Shown here piece by piece: positions 8,380 through 17,438 of a stretch of DNA of 64,000 bases; position 1 is the first letter of the stretch; each line of letters starts with the position of its first letter. Below the pieces are notes generated by a model. The model was not told the DNA's origin. It did no database searches and saw nothing but the letters and a program-made list of their open reading frames with translations. The stretch comes from Methanosarcina sp. MTP4 (GTDB taxonomy: Archaea > Halobacteriota > Methanosarcinia > Methanosarcinales > Methanosarcinaceae): contig NZ_CP009505.1 of NCBI RefSeq assembly GCF_000970045.1, positions 1 to 64,000 on the forward strand, in the 5' to 3' direction. Made by a program: the position numbers and the translations under genes.

Positions 8380-9603
8380 TTACCACAGTTCCCCTTTCCA
8401 GATTGCCTCGGTTTTGTCGTTCGTGCTCTTGTTTACTTTTTTGATGGTTATCCGGTACTCGTCCCCTACAGGCTCAGGGTTCTCGAAGATGGAATCTACT
8501 CCGAGCCTTTTCAGGTAGTCTTCGAATTCTACGGCGGTTTTCAGGTCCTTTACCCTGATCCGGACCTCGTCGTAGAGGCGCTTCCGTTCTTTGACGCTTT
8601 GCACGGAATCCCGGAGAGGGGTCAGGATGCTTTCCCCAAGCTGCATGCAGCGTTTCTTGAACTCGGCTTCGCTTTCTCCCCATTCCACTGCCTGGAATCC
8701 TTCCCTGACGATCCGGGAAAGCATGTAGTCCCTTCCGGACTCGTTGTAGAACTTGAAGGCATGCCTGAGGTCAGAGCAGTTGCTCCGGGAAGAGGTGTAC
8801 TTCACAGAGGGCAGGACCATTGCCGGGTCTTTAATAACCACTCCTTCGTGCTCGATTTGGCCAAGGTTCCGGATTATTTTTGCAATTTCCCCGGGAGCCG
8901 TTTCCAGGGAAATTTCCCCGAAAGACTTCACCTGCAAAAAGCCATATTTTTCCAGGATTTCCCGCCTTCGGGCTGCAGGGAGGGGATCTCCAGTATTTTT
9001 TTTCCGGACGTCGAAGATGTAAAACTCTACGGACTCGACATCGTAGATTTCTTTGGGGACGTAAGGGTTGTCCGGCCCCACCATTTCCCCGTAGAGCACC
9101 AGGTCCGGATAGTCGTTGAAGAAATCCGGGTTTAATTTCGCCCTGGCCTTTTCCGTTGTATAGGGACAGATATATCCGCTCCTGGTAATTGCAAGGACCT
9201 CTCCGTTCACTCCGGTAACACGGACGTTGTAACCGTTCATCTTCTCTTCCACGACAACGCTCCGGAGACCGTCGAACTGCTTTTCGAGGGTTGGATAAAG
9301 TACCATAGCCCTCCGTATTTTCGGGAAACCCAGAACCATTTCGAAACTGTCATCTTTCTCATAAAACAATGTGCCCCTCTCAATATGGGAAATCTCCTTG
9401 TCGAAACGAAAAAGGTGCTCGTGCTCTCCCCAGTTCCGGGCAAGGTATTTTTTTTCGAAAAGGTGGCGTATTTTTTCTTCTTCAAACCCGAGATATCCGG
9501 CCAGCTTTCCGACAAACCCGGCATCAACAGTTTCACTACTCCCCGCAGTGTGCATAAGTATATCTATCTGCTTTCGGGCTTGAAATATGTTGTCCCTTAG
9601 CAT
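8380..9603 (-). CDS. ATP-dependent RNA ligase, archaeal Rnl3 type
   Basis: This 407-residue protein is an archaeal RNA ligase of the covalent nucleotidyltransferase superfamily, which seals 5'-phosphate and 3'-hydroxyl RNA ends. The AMP-accepting lysine is Lys121 in EEKMNGYN (motif I, KxxG). Other motifs are LYGEMVG (motif III), EFYIFDV (IIIa), EGVVIKD (IV) and VKYTS (V). The C-terminal ~130 residues match the dimerisation domain of this family. GAGAGAAACG precedes the ATG. Physiological substrates are not firmly known; RNA repair or circularisation is likely. It lies between the SelB-like gene and a repeat-rich spacer. Confidence 0.9.
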   Translation of the reverse strand: MLRDNIFQARKQIDILMHTAGSSETVDAGFVGKLAGYLGFEEEKIRHLFEKKYLARNWGEHEHLFRFDKEISHIERGTLFYEKDDSFEMVLGFPKIRRAMVLYPTLEKQFDGLRSVVVEEKMNGYNVRVTGVNGEVLAITRSGYICPYTTEKARAKLNPDFFNDYPDLVLYGEMVGPDNPYVPKEIYDVESVEFYIFDVRKKNTGDPLPAARRREILEKYGFLQVKSFGEISLETAPGEIAKIIRNLGQIEHEGVVIKDPAMVLPSVKYTSSRSNCSDLRHAFKFYNESGRDYMLSRIVREGFQAVEWGESEAEFKKRCMQLGESILTPLRDSVQSVKERKRLYDEVRIRVKDLKTAVEFEDYLKRLGVDSIFENPEPVGDEYRITIKKVNKSTNDKTEAIWKGELW

Positions 9604-9621
9604 CGTTTCTCTCGGGGAACG

Positions 9622-9905
9622 ATGTGTTTTTCCTGGGGGAATTATGCTTTTTCTTTGGAGACTATGTGTTTTCCCTTAGGGAATTATGCTTTTTCTTTGG
9701 AGACTATGTGCATTCTCTGGGGTAACTATGTGTTTTCCCTAGGGAATTATGCTTTTTCTTTGGAGACTATATGTTTTCCCTTAGGGAATTATGCTTTTTC
9801 TTTGAGACTATGTGCATTCTCTGGGGTAACTATGTGTTTTCCCTAGGGAATTATGCTTTTTCTCTTTGGAGACTATGTGTATTCTCTGGGGTAACTATGT
9901 GGCAT
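9622..9905. repeat. Higher-order tandem repeat array
   Basis: Two modules alternate. Module A (~42 bp) contains TTTTCCCTTAGGGAATTATG followed by CTTTTTCTTTGGAGA. Module B (~22 bp) contains CATTCTCTGGGGTA. Both are joined by ACTATGTG. There are about five A and three B modules, with small indels, arranged roughly A-A-B-A-A-B-A-B. The array fills the spacer between the RNA ligase start and the AIM24-type gene. Each module contains a short palindrome (CCCTAGGG or CCCTTAGGG). Confidence 0.85.
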
Positions 9906-10063
9906 AAATAGATATGTCAAGAATCTTTTTAAGTCTTGACACTATAATTTTTAACGAAATTTAAATTTACAGTAATGAAGTTTAAACCTGTGGCAAAAAA
10001 TATCTGGTGAAAGTAGAAGAAAAAATAGCTGGGAGAAAGAGATAGCAAAAAGGAGACATCAAA

Positions 10064-10861
10064 ATGGCAGATGAAATTGATTATCAGATCATAGGCGATG
10101 ACCTGCAGATTGTGGAAGTTGAACTTGACCCGGGAGAGGCTGTCCAGGCAGAAGCCGGAGCAATGATGTACATGGGCCCCGGAGTCCAGATGCAGACCAG
10201 TATGGGTGGTGAGAGCAAGGGGCTCCTGGGAGGCCTGAAAAAGGGTCTGAAGCGGGCTCTTACAGGAGAGAGTTTTTTCATCACAAACTTTACCCACCAG
10301 GGTCAGGGCAAAGGCCATGTGGCTTTTGGGGCTCCTTTTCCGGGGAAGGTTATCCCCCTGGATCTTGCCTCAATGGGAGGGAGTATGCTTTGCCAGAAAG
10401 ATGCCTTCCTCTGTGCTGCAAGGGGTGTGGAAGTGGAAGTCGCCTTTACCCGCAAACTCGGGGCCGGGCTCTTCGGAGGTGAAGGTTTCATCCTGCAGAG
10501 GCTCCGGGGTAATGGCATGGCCTTCATCCATGTTGGCGGCACGATTGTCAAGAAGGAACTTGCGCCCGGAGAAACCTACCATGTGGACACAGGTTGCGTG
10601 GCAGCTTTTACCGAAAACGTAAGTTATGACATCACCTGGTCTCGGGACTTCAAAAACGCCCTTTTCGGTGGAGAAGGAGTCGTGCTTGCAACTCTAACAG
10701 GGCCAGGAACCGTGTACATGCAGAGCCTTCCTTTCTCCCGGCTTGCCGACAGGATTTTTGCGGCAGCCAGTTACCAGCAGAACAGGGGAGAAAGGCGTGG
10801 GGTTGCAGGTGCCGGCGACGATCTTCTTGGCGGGTTGCTCGGAGGGGACCGTTCTTTCTGA
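10064..10861 (+). CDS. AIM24/TIGR00266 family protein
   Basis: This 265-residue protein belongs to the AIM24 (TIGR00266) family of beta-helical proteins, named after a yeast mitochondrial protein. The molecular function in prokaryotes is unknown. Family features are VELDPGEAVQAEAGAMMYM near the N-terminus, GGLKKGLKRALTGESFF in the first third, and LGAGLFGGEGFILQ and FGGEGVVLATLTGPG later. The C-terminus is glycine-rich (GDDLLGGLLGGDRSF). A strong ribosome binding site (AAAAGGAGACATC) supports the start. A factor-independent-looking terminator follows at 10965. Confidence 0.88.
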   Translation: MADEIDYQIIGDDLQIVEVELDPGEAVQAEAGAMMYMGPGVQMQTSMGGESKGLLGGLKKGLKRALTGESFFITNFTHQGQGKGHVAFGAPFPGKVIPLDLASMGGSMLCQKDAFLCAARGVEVEVAFTRKLGAGLFGGEGFILQRLRGNGMAFIHVGGTIVKKELAPGETYHVDTGCVAAFTENVSYDITWSRDFKNALFGGEGVVLATLTGPGTVYMQSLPFSRLADRIFAAASYQQNRGERRGVAGAGDDLLGGLLGGDRSF

Positions 10862-10964
10862 GCCGACAAACTAGGAAAATTCAAAAAATAGGAAAATTCA
10901 ATTAAACATCGAAAATTTAGTTAAAAATAAGAATAATTAAACCTCGAAATTTAGTTAAAAACAG

Positions 10965-11000
10965 AAAAAGTCCTGCCCCAGAGGGGAAAGGACTTTTTTT
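10965..11000 (+). terminator. Hairpin terminator after the AIM24-type gene
   Basis: AAAAAGTCCT (10965-10974) pairs with AGGACTTTTT (10989-10998), with an inner CCCC/GGGG stem around AGA. The T-run ends the structure. It lies between the convergent AIM24-type and first CBS genes and may serve both strands. Confidence 0.75.
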
Positions 11001-11015
11001 CACCGTTTTCTTCTC

Positions 11016-11066
11016 TTTTCGCATTGAACTTTTCGCATTGAACTTTTCGCATTGAACTTTTCGCAA
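11016..11066. repeat. 14-bp tandem repeats
   Basis: CTTTTCGCATTGAA is repeated three times, followed by a fourth, truncated copy (CTTTTCGCAATG). The array abuts the 3' end of the first CBS gene. Confidence 0.8.
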
Positions 11067-11071
11067 TGTGC

Positions 11072-11848
11072 TCATTCTGCAATTGCGTTTATAACGTTCC
11101 TTCGTGTAAGGAAACCTACAAGTTCCTCTTCCAGGTTGAGGACCGGGACTCCTCCGAAGTCGTTTTCCAGCATGGTCTTGACAACTTCTGAAAGCAGAGT
11201 GTTGGTATAGACACTGGTCACGCTACGGGTCATGATATCCCCTACCAGGAGGTTCTTGATTCTGGAATCTTGCTGGTTGCCTGCCACCAGATCCCTGAAG
11301 GCGCGCATTGCTGCGACAATGTCTTCTTCTGCGACAAGCCCTACGAGTTTGCCATTTTCGACCACAGGCAGTCTGCCCACGTTGTTGTCGAGGATCAGGT
11401 GCCTGGCGTGGCTGACCCGGTCGGAGGGGCTGACATTGATCGGGTTTCTTTCCATGATTTCCCCGGCGTAGCCCGTAAAGCGGTTTGCTTCCATAAGTTC
11501 TTTCGGGGTGACCCAGCCCAGGATGTCCCCGTTGTTGGTAACGACGATCACTCCTCCTTTTTTCTTCATCAGGGTGAGGGCGTCGCTGAGGTCGGTGTCC
11601 GGCAGGACCTTTACAAAGTTGTCGGATACGGCTGTTGCAACATGCAGAGAGGATGCGGGTTTGCTCAGTTTCTTACGAGTTCCGAGCTCCTTGGTCAGAC
11701 TTCTCATGGTCAGTACACCGAGCATCTGGTCGTTGTGGACTACCATTAGACGCTTTGTGTCCTTTTTCTCCATGAGATCAAGGGCGTGGGATATGGTGTC
11801 TGACTTATCGATCTTGTGTGGCTGTACCATTATATCTTTAACTTGCAT
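11072..11848 (-). CDS. CBS-domain protein 1 (four CBS motifs)
   Basis: This protein of ~258 residues consists of four CBS motifs, i.e. two Bateman modules, with no other domain. Motif starts are [41 protein letters not shown] and [14 protein letters not shown]. Bateman modules bind adenosine nucleotides, S-adenosylmethionine or similar ligands; the ligand cannot be told from sequence. The start at 11848 is set by GAGGTGAATTGC just upstream; a GTG three codons earlier is the alternative. It is the last of five consecutive CBS genes on the minus strand. Confidence 0.88.
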   Translation of the reverse strand: MQVKDIMVQPHKIDKSDTISHALDLMEKKDTKRLMVVHNDQMLGVLTMRSLTKELGTRKKLSKPASSLHVATAVSDNFVKVLPDTDLSDALTLMKKKGGVIVVTNNGDILGWVTPKELMEANRFTGYAGEIMERNPINVSPSDRVSHARHLILDNNVGRLPVVENGKLVGLVAEEDIVAAMRAFRDLVAGNQQDSRIKNLLVGDIMTRSVTSVYTNTLLSEVVKTMLENDFGGVPVLNLEEELVGFLTRRNVINAIAE

Positions 11849-12064
11849 GCAATTCACCTCATGCGTATCCAGAATTTTTTAATTGTTGTTTTCTGCTAGT
11901 TTGCGTTTTTACATCGTTTCTTGCTGCCGTTTTCAGTGTTCTTATTCTTTTCATCCTGTTTCACTGTGGGCAGCTTCACGGTTTTCCGTTGCCTGTTATG
12001 GTTCCGGTTATTCAGGCCACGACGCTTAGCTCATATCGCTTTTTTGTCGCCTTCTTATTGCCTT

Positions 12065-12910
12065 TTACATCACCGCTTTCATGATATCGGTCCTGCTGAT
12101 TATTCCCACTATTTCCTCGCCGTTTGTAATGGGTAGGGCTGTAACATCTTCTTCAATCATCTTTTTTGCGGCTTCTTTTGCGCTTTCATTTACATCCAAC
12201 ATAACCACCGGGGAGGACATGATATCTTCCGCAGTCAGGGGTACTTCTTTTATGTACCTGTAGGTTTTCTGGCCTGCCGGGGAGGATTTCCTGGCCATCT
12301 TGATATTTTTTGTGGAAAGTTTGCCTTCACTGTCGGTGATATAGTTTAAGGCAAGGTTTCTTCGGGAAATGATCCCTGCAGGCTTTCCAAGGTCGTTCTT
12401 GACAATCACTCTTTCGATTTCGTTCTTGTTCATCTCATCGAGAACGTGGTTGATGGTGTGATGCTTGTGGACAGAAACAACATCTTCTGTCATCAGCCTG
12501 GAAACCTTCGTGTCCAGGTTTTCTTCTGTTCTGGCAACTTGGCGCACGATGTCGGTCCTTGTAACAATTCCGACAACGTCATTCTTTACCACGGGTATAT
12601 CATGGACTCCATTTTCAAGCATCAGGGCGGCTGCCTGGGATATAGAGGCTTCGGGATAGATGGTGATTACCGATTCTGTCATCATCAGCTTGATAGGGAT
12701 CTGGTCTATGGGTCTTCTCCTCCAGAGCGGTTCTGCCTGAGCCAGACGGTTGCTGATATCGGATTTAGTGACTATTCCCACCATCTTGCCTTCATTCAGG
12801 ACAAGCAGCGTACTGATCTTGTGTCTTAACATCAGATTTCTTGCATGAGACACGGGTTCATCTGATTCTATAACATATACAGGTGAACTCATTATGTCCG
12901 CCACATTCAT
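12065..12910 (-). CDS. CBS-domain protein 2 (four CBS motifs)
   Basis: This 281-residue protein has four CBS motifs, starting [39 protein letters not shown] and [14 protein letters not shown] linker of ~45 residues rich in Lys and Ser separates motifs three and four. It has a strong ribosome binding site (GAAGGAGGTATTTC). It is a stand-alone ligand-binding protein like its neighbours, presumably regulating a partner protein. The gap to CBS protein 1 (~216 bp) and its own ribosome binding site suggest separate transcription is possible. Confidence 0.9.
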   Translation of the reverse strand: MNVADIMSSPVYVIESDEPVSHARNLMLRHKISTLLVLNEGKMVGIVTKSDISNRLAQAEPLWRRRPIDQIPIKLMMTESVITIYPEASISQAAALMLENGVHDIPVVKNDVVGIVTRTDIVRQVARTEENLDTKVSRLMTEDVVSVHKHHTINHVLDEMNKNEIERVIVKNDLGKPAGIISRRNLALNYITDSEGKLSTKNIKMARKSSPAGQKTYRYIKEVPLTAEDIMSSPVVMLDVNESAKEAAKKMIEEDVTALPITNGEEIVGIISRTDIMKAVM

Positions 12911-13486
12911 GAAATACCTCCTTCATTTTTATAATGTATAAGCATCAATAATTATAGTTTTTGAGTCAAATGTGAACTTTTTAATTTTTGGTTGTAACCT
13001 TCTCAATTTTCATTCGTGGTTTGTCTAATTTTTGTAAAAGCAAAGTTCGCATAGCATCAAGTTTATATTATTTAGAACCAGCTGCGCCCTGAGCGGCACT
13101 CCTGAACAACCCTTGGACAACCCCTGAACAACTCCTGAGCGGCACTCCTGAACAACCCTTAGACAACTCCTGAACAACTCCTGAGCGGAACTCCTGAGCG
13201 GAACTCCTGAGCGGAACTCCTGAGCGGCACTCCTGAACCAACCCCTGAACATTCCTGATGCTCCTATCTTTCCGATTCTGAATGTTCCTCTTAAGGCTTT
13301 TTTATCTAAAGTCCTTCTGCCAATAATTCTGAATCCAGGCCGGAAGTGCCGACCCGGGAGTTTCAGCGTAGTATTGATTCAGTGCTGATTTGGCACTGGT
13401 TCTATAGGTTAAGATTGGGATTTATTCAGTTGGGTATTTGTTTTGGAGTTCAGGCACCTGGTCTTAATTAAGAGTCCAGTTCAAAC
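12911..13486. repeat. Intergenic with degenerate ~10-bp repeats
   Basis: Between 13080 and 13262 there are many degenerate copies of CTCCTGAGCGG(C/A)A and CTCCTGAACAAC. On the reverse strand this gives an open frame of arginine/serine-rich sequence, an artefact of the repeats. The rest is AT-rich and holds the promoter region of CBS protein 2. No gene is visible. Confidence 0.7.
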
Positions 13487-14380
13487 TTACAGAGCTCTCA
13501 GGAAATCGCGCTCCGTAATGATGCCGCGGATGAGTCCGTCTTCCAGGATCGGAAGGGATCCTATTCTTTTCCCGAGTATGATTTCCAGGGCTTTTCCCAT
13601 GTCCGTCTCAGGTCCTGTCCAGATCAGTTCCTTTGAAACTATCGAGCCTACAGGCTGGTCGAGGGCTTCGTGGATGTTTCCGGTTACCAGTTTGTGGAAG
13701 GCATCTCCCCTTCCAAGGAAATGAACAATGTCCGAGGCTGTGACCATTCCCGCAAAGATCCCGTCTTTGACCACAGGAAGTCTTCGGAATTCGTTTTCAA
13801 CCATGATCTTTGCCGCTTGTCCGATGGGCGTGTCCGTGGATACCATTGTTACTTTTTTGCTCATGTATTCCCGGACACCAATGTTTGTCACAAGTCCGCT
13901 CATCAGCTCTACAGCGTTTCGTTCGGTGAAAATTGCCACGACCCGCATCTCGTTATCCACAACCGGGAGCCCTCCGGTCTTTCTATCGAGCATCATTGAA
14001 ACGGCATCGTCGAAGTTTGCATGCTCATTGATGCAGGCAACGTCAGTTTCCATGATCTGCCTTACTTCCTCATTTACTGCAGCCAGCAGGTTGCCCTTGT
14101 AGCGGTTTTCAACAAGCAGGTTCCTGCTTCCGCCTCCCAGGAAATCGATGATATCCACGGAAGTGACGATCCCTTCGATCCTCCCTGTCCCGGGATCCGT
14201 AACTGGAATGCGTCTGAATCTCTTTTCAGTCATGATCTTGACCGCTTCCATTATGGTTGCGGTGGGAGGAAGGGTGACTACATCCTTTGTCCCCAGGGCA
14301 AGGATTATCCCCTCATGTTTCGAGATCCTGGATTTGAAATCCACAGGCCCTGTATCCATTGTGCCTGTGCTGCTAATCAT
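13487..14380 (-). CDS. CBS-domain protein 3 (four CBS motifs)
   Basis: This protein of ~297 residues has four CBS motifs: [47 protein letters not shown] and [15 protein letters not shown]. The last carries an unusual Ile-Val in place of the common Ile-Met. I chose the ATG at 14380 because GAGGAAAG lies eight bases upstream; an in-frame TTG at 14476 would add 32 residues without a good ribosome binding site. It is part of the five-gene CBS series, with no transporter, channel or enzyme gene attached. Confidence 0.87.
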   Translation of the reverse strand: MISSTGTMDTGPVDFKSRISKHEGIILALGTKDVVTLPPTATIMEAVKIMTEKRFRRIPVTDPGTGRIEGIVTSVDIIDFLGGGSRNLLVENRYKGNLLAAVNEEVRQIMETDVACINEHANFDDAVSMMLDRKTGGLPVVDNEMRVVAIFTERNAVELMSGLVTNIGVREYMSKKVTMVSTDTPIGQAAKIMVENEFRRLPVVKDGIFAGMVTASDIVHFLGRGDAFHKLVTGNIHEALDQPVGSIVSKELIWTGPETDMGKALEIILGKRIGSLPILEDGLIRGIITERDFLRAL

Positions 14381-14736
14381 TCTAGGATCTTTCCTCTGTA
14401 CTCCTCTGTCCACTTTGTTCAGTCTGGCCTGAACTTTCGTTTTTTCGGCTGACGCTAGTGTCTTATTTTTGTTCAATTAGATCACCGAATTCGAGTTGCC
14501 GTTAGTGGTTTTTCATACACCGTTTTTCTCTTCCCGCACTTTTGCAGGATTTCCCCTGAAACATTCGATTTTTCCCGGTTCAGCAGTTTTCCCGGGCTTT
14601 TTTTCAAAAATAAAAATTTTTGGCCAATTTTTTTGGAAAACACCTCTCCAAAACTCTTCCTCTTTTCTTAATCTATAACCATTATTAATTATAATCTTTG
14701 AGCGTTATAATCTTTTTGCGTGAAAAGCTCCGATGG

Positions 14737-15528
14737 TTATCCGGAAACACCACTGACGAAGGCTTCCAGGAGGTCTTGCCTGTCAACTATCCCCACCACT
14801 TTGGTTCCGTTTACCACTGTGACCCTGCCGATGTCATAGTGTATGATCATCTCCCTGGTCCTTTCGATGGAGTCCTCCTCGGCAAGGGTATAAGCTGGAG
14901 TGGACATGATCTTCTCGACCTTTGCCGTCTCGCTCGTCCTCGTGCCCCGGCTGTCTTCGGACCCTATCCGGACAGCTCCGGATTTCAGGACATCCCTGCG
15001 CGTGATCATCCCCTGGATTTCCCCCTTTTCCGAAACTACGGGAATTCCCGTGTAACCGGCTTCGAGCATGTGAGCCCAGACTTTTGTGACCCTTTCATCG
15101 GGGTGGCAGGTTTCTACCTTCCGGGTCATGATCTTTCCAACGTTCTCGGGAGCTCCCTTCGGAAGCTTCATGTTTTTCAGGAGATCGGAGTTGCTCAGGA
15201 CTCCAAGCACCGTCCGGTCCGTGGTAGAAGCAACTACAGGTACTCTGTTCATTTTAGCTTCCAGCATAAGCTTTGCCGCTTTCTGGATCTCCATATCCGG
15301 AGTGACTGTAGGGCATTCCCTGGCATAACCCCGGACCGTGACATTGGAACGTGTTGAAGTGACCCTCAGGATGTCCTGGTCGGTCAGCATCCCCACAAGT
15401 TTATTCCCTTCATCAACGACGACAAGGCCGCGCAGAAAATAGTCACGCATCATCTGACGGGCGTGAGTTACAAAATCCCCCTCTTTCACACAGATAGGCC
15501 CTTCTGACATAATTTCGCTGACTTTCAT
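14737..15528 (-). CDS. CBS-domain protein 4 (four CBS motifs)
   Basis: This 263-residue protein has four CBS motifs starting [42 protein letters not shown] and [14 protein letters not shown]. The second lacks the usual Ile-Met pair. Its closest visible relatives are its neighbours, suggesting that the series arose by tandem duplication. AAAGGGTAAACAG precedes the ATG. The role is likely to be nucleotide or cofactor sensing. Confidence 0.9.
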   Translation of the reverse strand: MKVSEIMSEGPICVKEGDFVTHARQMMRDYFLRGLVVVDEGNKLVGMLTDQDILRVTSTRSNVTVRGYARECPTVTPDMEIQKAAKLMLEAKMNRVPVVASTTDRTVLGVLSNSDLLKNMKLPKGAPENVGKIMTRKVETCHPDERVTKVWAHMLEAGYTGIPVVSEKGEIQGMITRRDVLKSGAVRIGSEDSRGTRTSETAKVEKIMSTPAYTLAEEDSIERTREMIIHYDIGRVTVVNGTKVVGIVDRQDLLEAFVSGVSG

Positions 15529-15901
15529 CTGTTTACCCTTTCTCTGCTTTTTTGTGTTACGTTTTCAGCATCACCGGCTAGATTCCCGGTCCGATAGGTA
15601 TCGTATATCCGGCAGATATCGTACATCTGATCGTGAATTCGATCGTGTATCTCCAATACCGTCAGCTTTGATACTTTTCGATACGGTTGACTTAAGATAT
15701 GGTTGGCTTAAGGTACTGTTAATTAGGTATCTTTTCTATTGGTTTGATACTCTCGGACCTTCAGGCCCGGTAAGTGGTAAAATTCGAGAACCAATCATCA
15801 AACTCAATCGTAACAATCTCAATCGTGATAGGTAACGATCTCAATCGTCAATCTCAATCGTGATAGGTAACGATCTCAATCGTCGATCTCAATCGTCGAT
15901 C
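15529..15901. repeat. Intergenic with GATCTCAATCGT-type repeats
   Basis: Between 15590 and 15910 there are imperfect repeats of TCTCAATCGT(C/G) and ATCGTGATAGGTAAC. They run into the 3' end of the fifth CBS gene, whose stop codon lies in a copy of the repeat. No gene is visible. Confidence 0.75.
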
Positions 15902-16525
15902 TCAATCGTAATAGTCTTCTTCGACATCCCGGCAGTCCCTGCACAGCAGTCGGCCGTTTACCATTTCCACGTCTTCGGAATAATAGCCGCAGGACTCGCA
16001 GATCCCGCTGTTGAACTCAGGACCTTCTCCTTCTCCCGTGGTCAAGAGTGGTTCGCGGTTCATCTCGATGAGATCCTTGAGGATGGTGCTGAGTCCCGGT
16101 GTCACCATGAGCATGTCCGTATTCGAAACTATTCCCACTATATCACCGTTTTCCATGATCGGAAGCCTTTTTATGTCGGATTTGAGCATTATCTCCGAAG
16201 CTTCTATGACACTGGTTGTCGGTTTCACGGTGACCAGCGGAGTAGAGACGATTTTGCTTGCATGCATCCGGCTCGGCTTTTTATCCTTTGTGACGATGTC
16301 CCTTACAAGATCCCTTTCCGTGATGATCCCCATTGCTTGTTCATTCTCGGTGATGATCACACTTCCGACATTGTACCTGACCATCTCCCTTGCAATAACA
16401 GGGATATCCGTGTTGATGTCCAGCGTGACCACGGTTTTGTTCATGACTTCCGAAACCGACATCTCCTTTTCAATTTCCTTGATCTGGATATCGGTCTCAA
16501 TTTCTTTTCTGCGGTCAAACACCAT
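15902..16525 (-). CDS. CBS-domain protein 5 with C-terminal zinc ribbon
   Basis: This ~207-residue protein differs from the other four. It has only two CBS motifs (SEVMNKTVVTLDIN and SKIVSTPLVTVKPT). A C-terminal zinc-ribbon-like segment follows, with CESCGYY and CRDCRD about 18 residues apart, and an acidic tail. Zinc ribbons attached to CBS pairs are known in archaea and may contact nucleic acid or a protein partner. I chose the ATG at 16525 because AAGGGGGAAC lies ~10 bases upstream; an ATG 22 codons earlier is possible. It is the first gene of the CBS series and faces the ORB-containing intergenic region. Confidence 0.87.
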   Translation of the reverse strand: MVFDRRKEIETDIQIKEIEKEMSVSEVMNKTVVTLDINTDIPVIAREMVRYNVGSVIITENEQAMGIITERDLVRDIVTKDKKPSRMHASKIVSTPLVTVKPTTSVIEASEIMLKSDIKRLPIMENGDIVGIVSNTDMLMVTPGLSTILKDLIEMNREPLLTTGEGEGPEFNSGICESCGYYSEDVEMVNGRLLCRDCRDVEEDYYD

Positions 16526-16940
16526 TGATTGCCGTTCCCCCTTTTCTTTCTCCGGATCGCAAAAACCAGATAAAATTCGTTTCCCAATCAATTCTACCGG
16601 CTTTCAGGCTTCCTTTCAAAAAAACCTGTCAAATTCCTCCAGTTCCCCTTAATTCAGGTTTTTCTCTGCAATCGGTCAAAACCCGGGCCATGCCCATGGA
16701 AAAATATCTTTCCCCGGATATGCCCAATCCTTCACCCCCGAGAAGATCCTTCCCGCACTTCCCGAGTGCTTTTATAACACTTAATATATACGGGTCACTG
16801 GTACATAATGATAACGGCATTTCTTTCCTTTGTTGGTGGCTCATGTTTACGTAAATCCATTGCAGTATCCTTATTTCTTATTAAATAATTCCGTTTTTCC
16901 AGGGTAAAAGTTCTCACAAATACGGAAAATAATTTTTTTA

Positions 16941-16963
16941 GAACCCCCCCATTTCGACTGGAG
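16941..16963 (-). promoter_or_regulatory. ORB-like element
   Basis: Read on the reverse strand, CTCCAGTCGAAATGGGGGGG followed by TTC keeps the layout TCCAGT-GAAA-G-string of an ORB, with a C in place of one G of the dyad. It is 168 bp from the better match at 17109 and has the same orientation. Confidence 0.5.
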
Positions 16964-17108
16964 ATTTTTGCTAAGACTGAAAAAATATAAAGTGTTTATG
17001 GGGGAGAGCCGAAGGGAAGGTAAAAGGTTTTGGAGAAAGCCCCGGAACAAGGAAAAAGAAGCAATTATATTTCTTATGCCAGCGCTTTTTCTAGGAGGAA
17101 AATTTTCA

Positions 17109-17131
17109 GAACCCCCACGTTTCCACTGGAA
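17109..17131 (-). promoter_or_regulatory. Strong ORB element
   Basis: Read on the reverse strand, TTCCAGTGGAAACGTGGGGG followed by TTC is an almost ideal archaeal ORB: complete TTCCAGTGGAA dyad, AAC and G-string. It lies in the AT-rich region beside RPA and 15 kb from orc1/cdc6, so it may mark the functional origin or a second one. Confidence 0.7.
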
Positions 17132-17438
17132 CGATGGATCTTTAAATTTTTCACATATTTTTTCCGGAAATTTGAATGTTTTTCGAACATTTTTTGAATG
17201 TGATTCGACTTCAAGCAATCACAAAAAACATCGAGTAAAATTAACAAACGTAGAATAGGGTGTTGAATATGTTTGAAAAAAATAGACCGAGTCGTCGAGT
17301 ATAATTGACAGAAACTAAGAAAATTATCGTCTAATCGATAAAACCCGGTAATCTATAACAATCTGGTAATCAATAAAATCCGGTAAAATTGGCGAATTGG
17401 TAAGGAAGGAAGAAAAAAGGATACAGAAAAGGGAAAAA

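Larger units (their letters stand above)
16526..17438. other. Long AT-rich intergenic region with two ORB elements
   Basis: No coding sequence is convincing in this ~900 bp between CBS protein 5 and RPA. It contains two ORB-like sites in the same orientation, very AT-rich stretches and the presumed 3' flank of RPA. Such AT-rich DNA next to ORBs is what an origin unwinding region looks like. Confidence 0.6.

Noticed and set aside
13025-13252. Arg/Ser-rich frame on the minus strand
   Set aside because: It is produced by degenerate CTCCTGAGCGG-type repeats without a ribosome binding site or known domain.
16871-17218. Frame of 115 codons on the minus strand across the ORB region
   Set aside because: It spans two ORB elements and very AT-rich DNA, has Phe/Lys-biased composition, and no recognisable domain.
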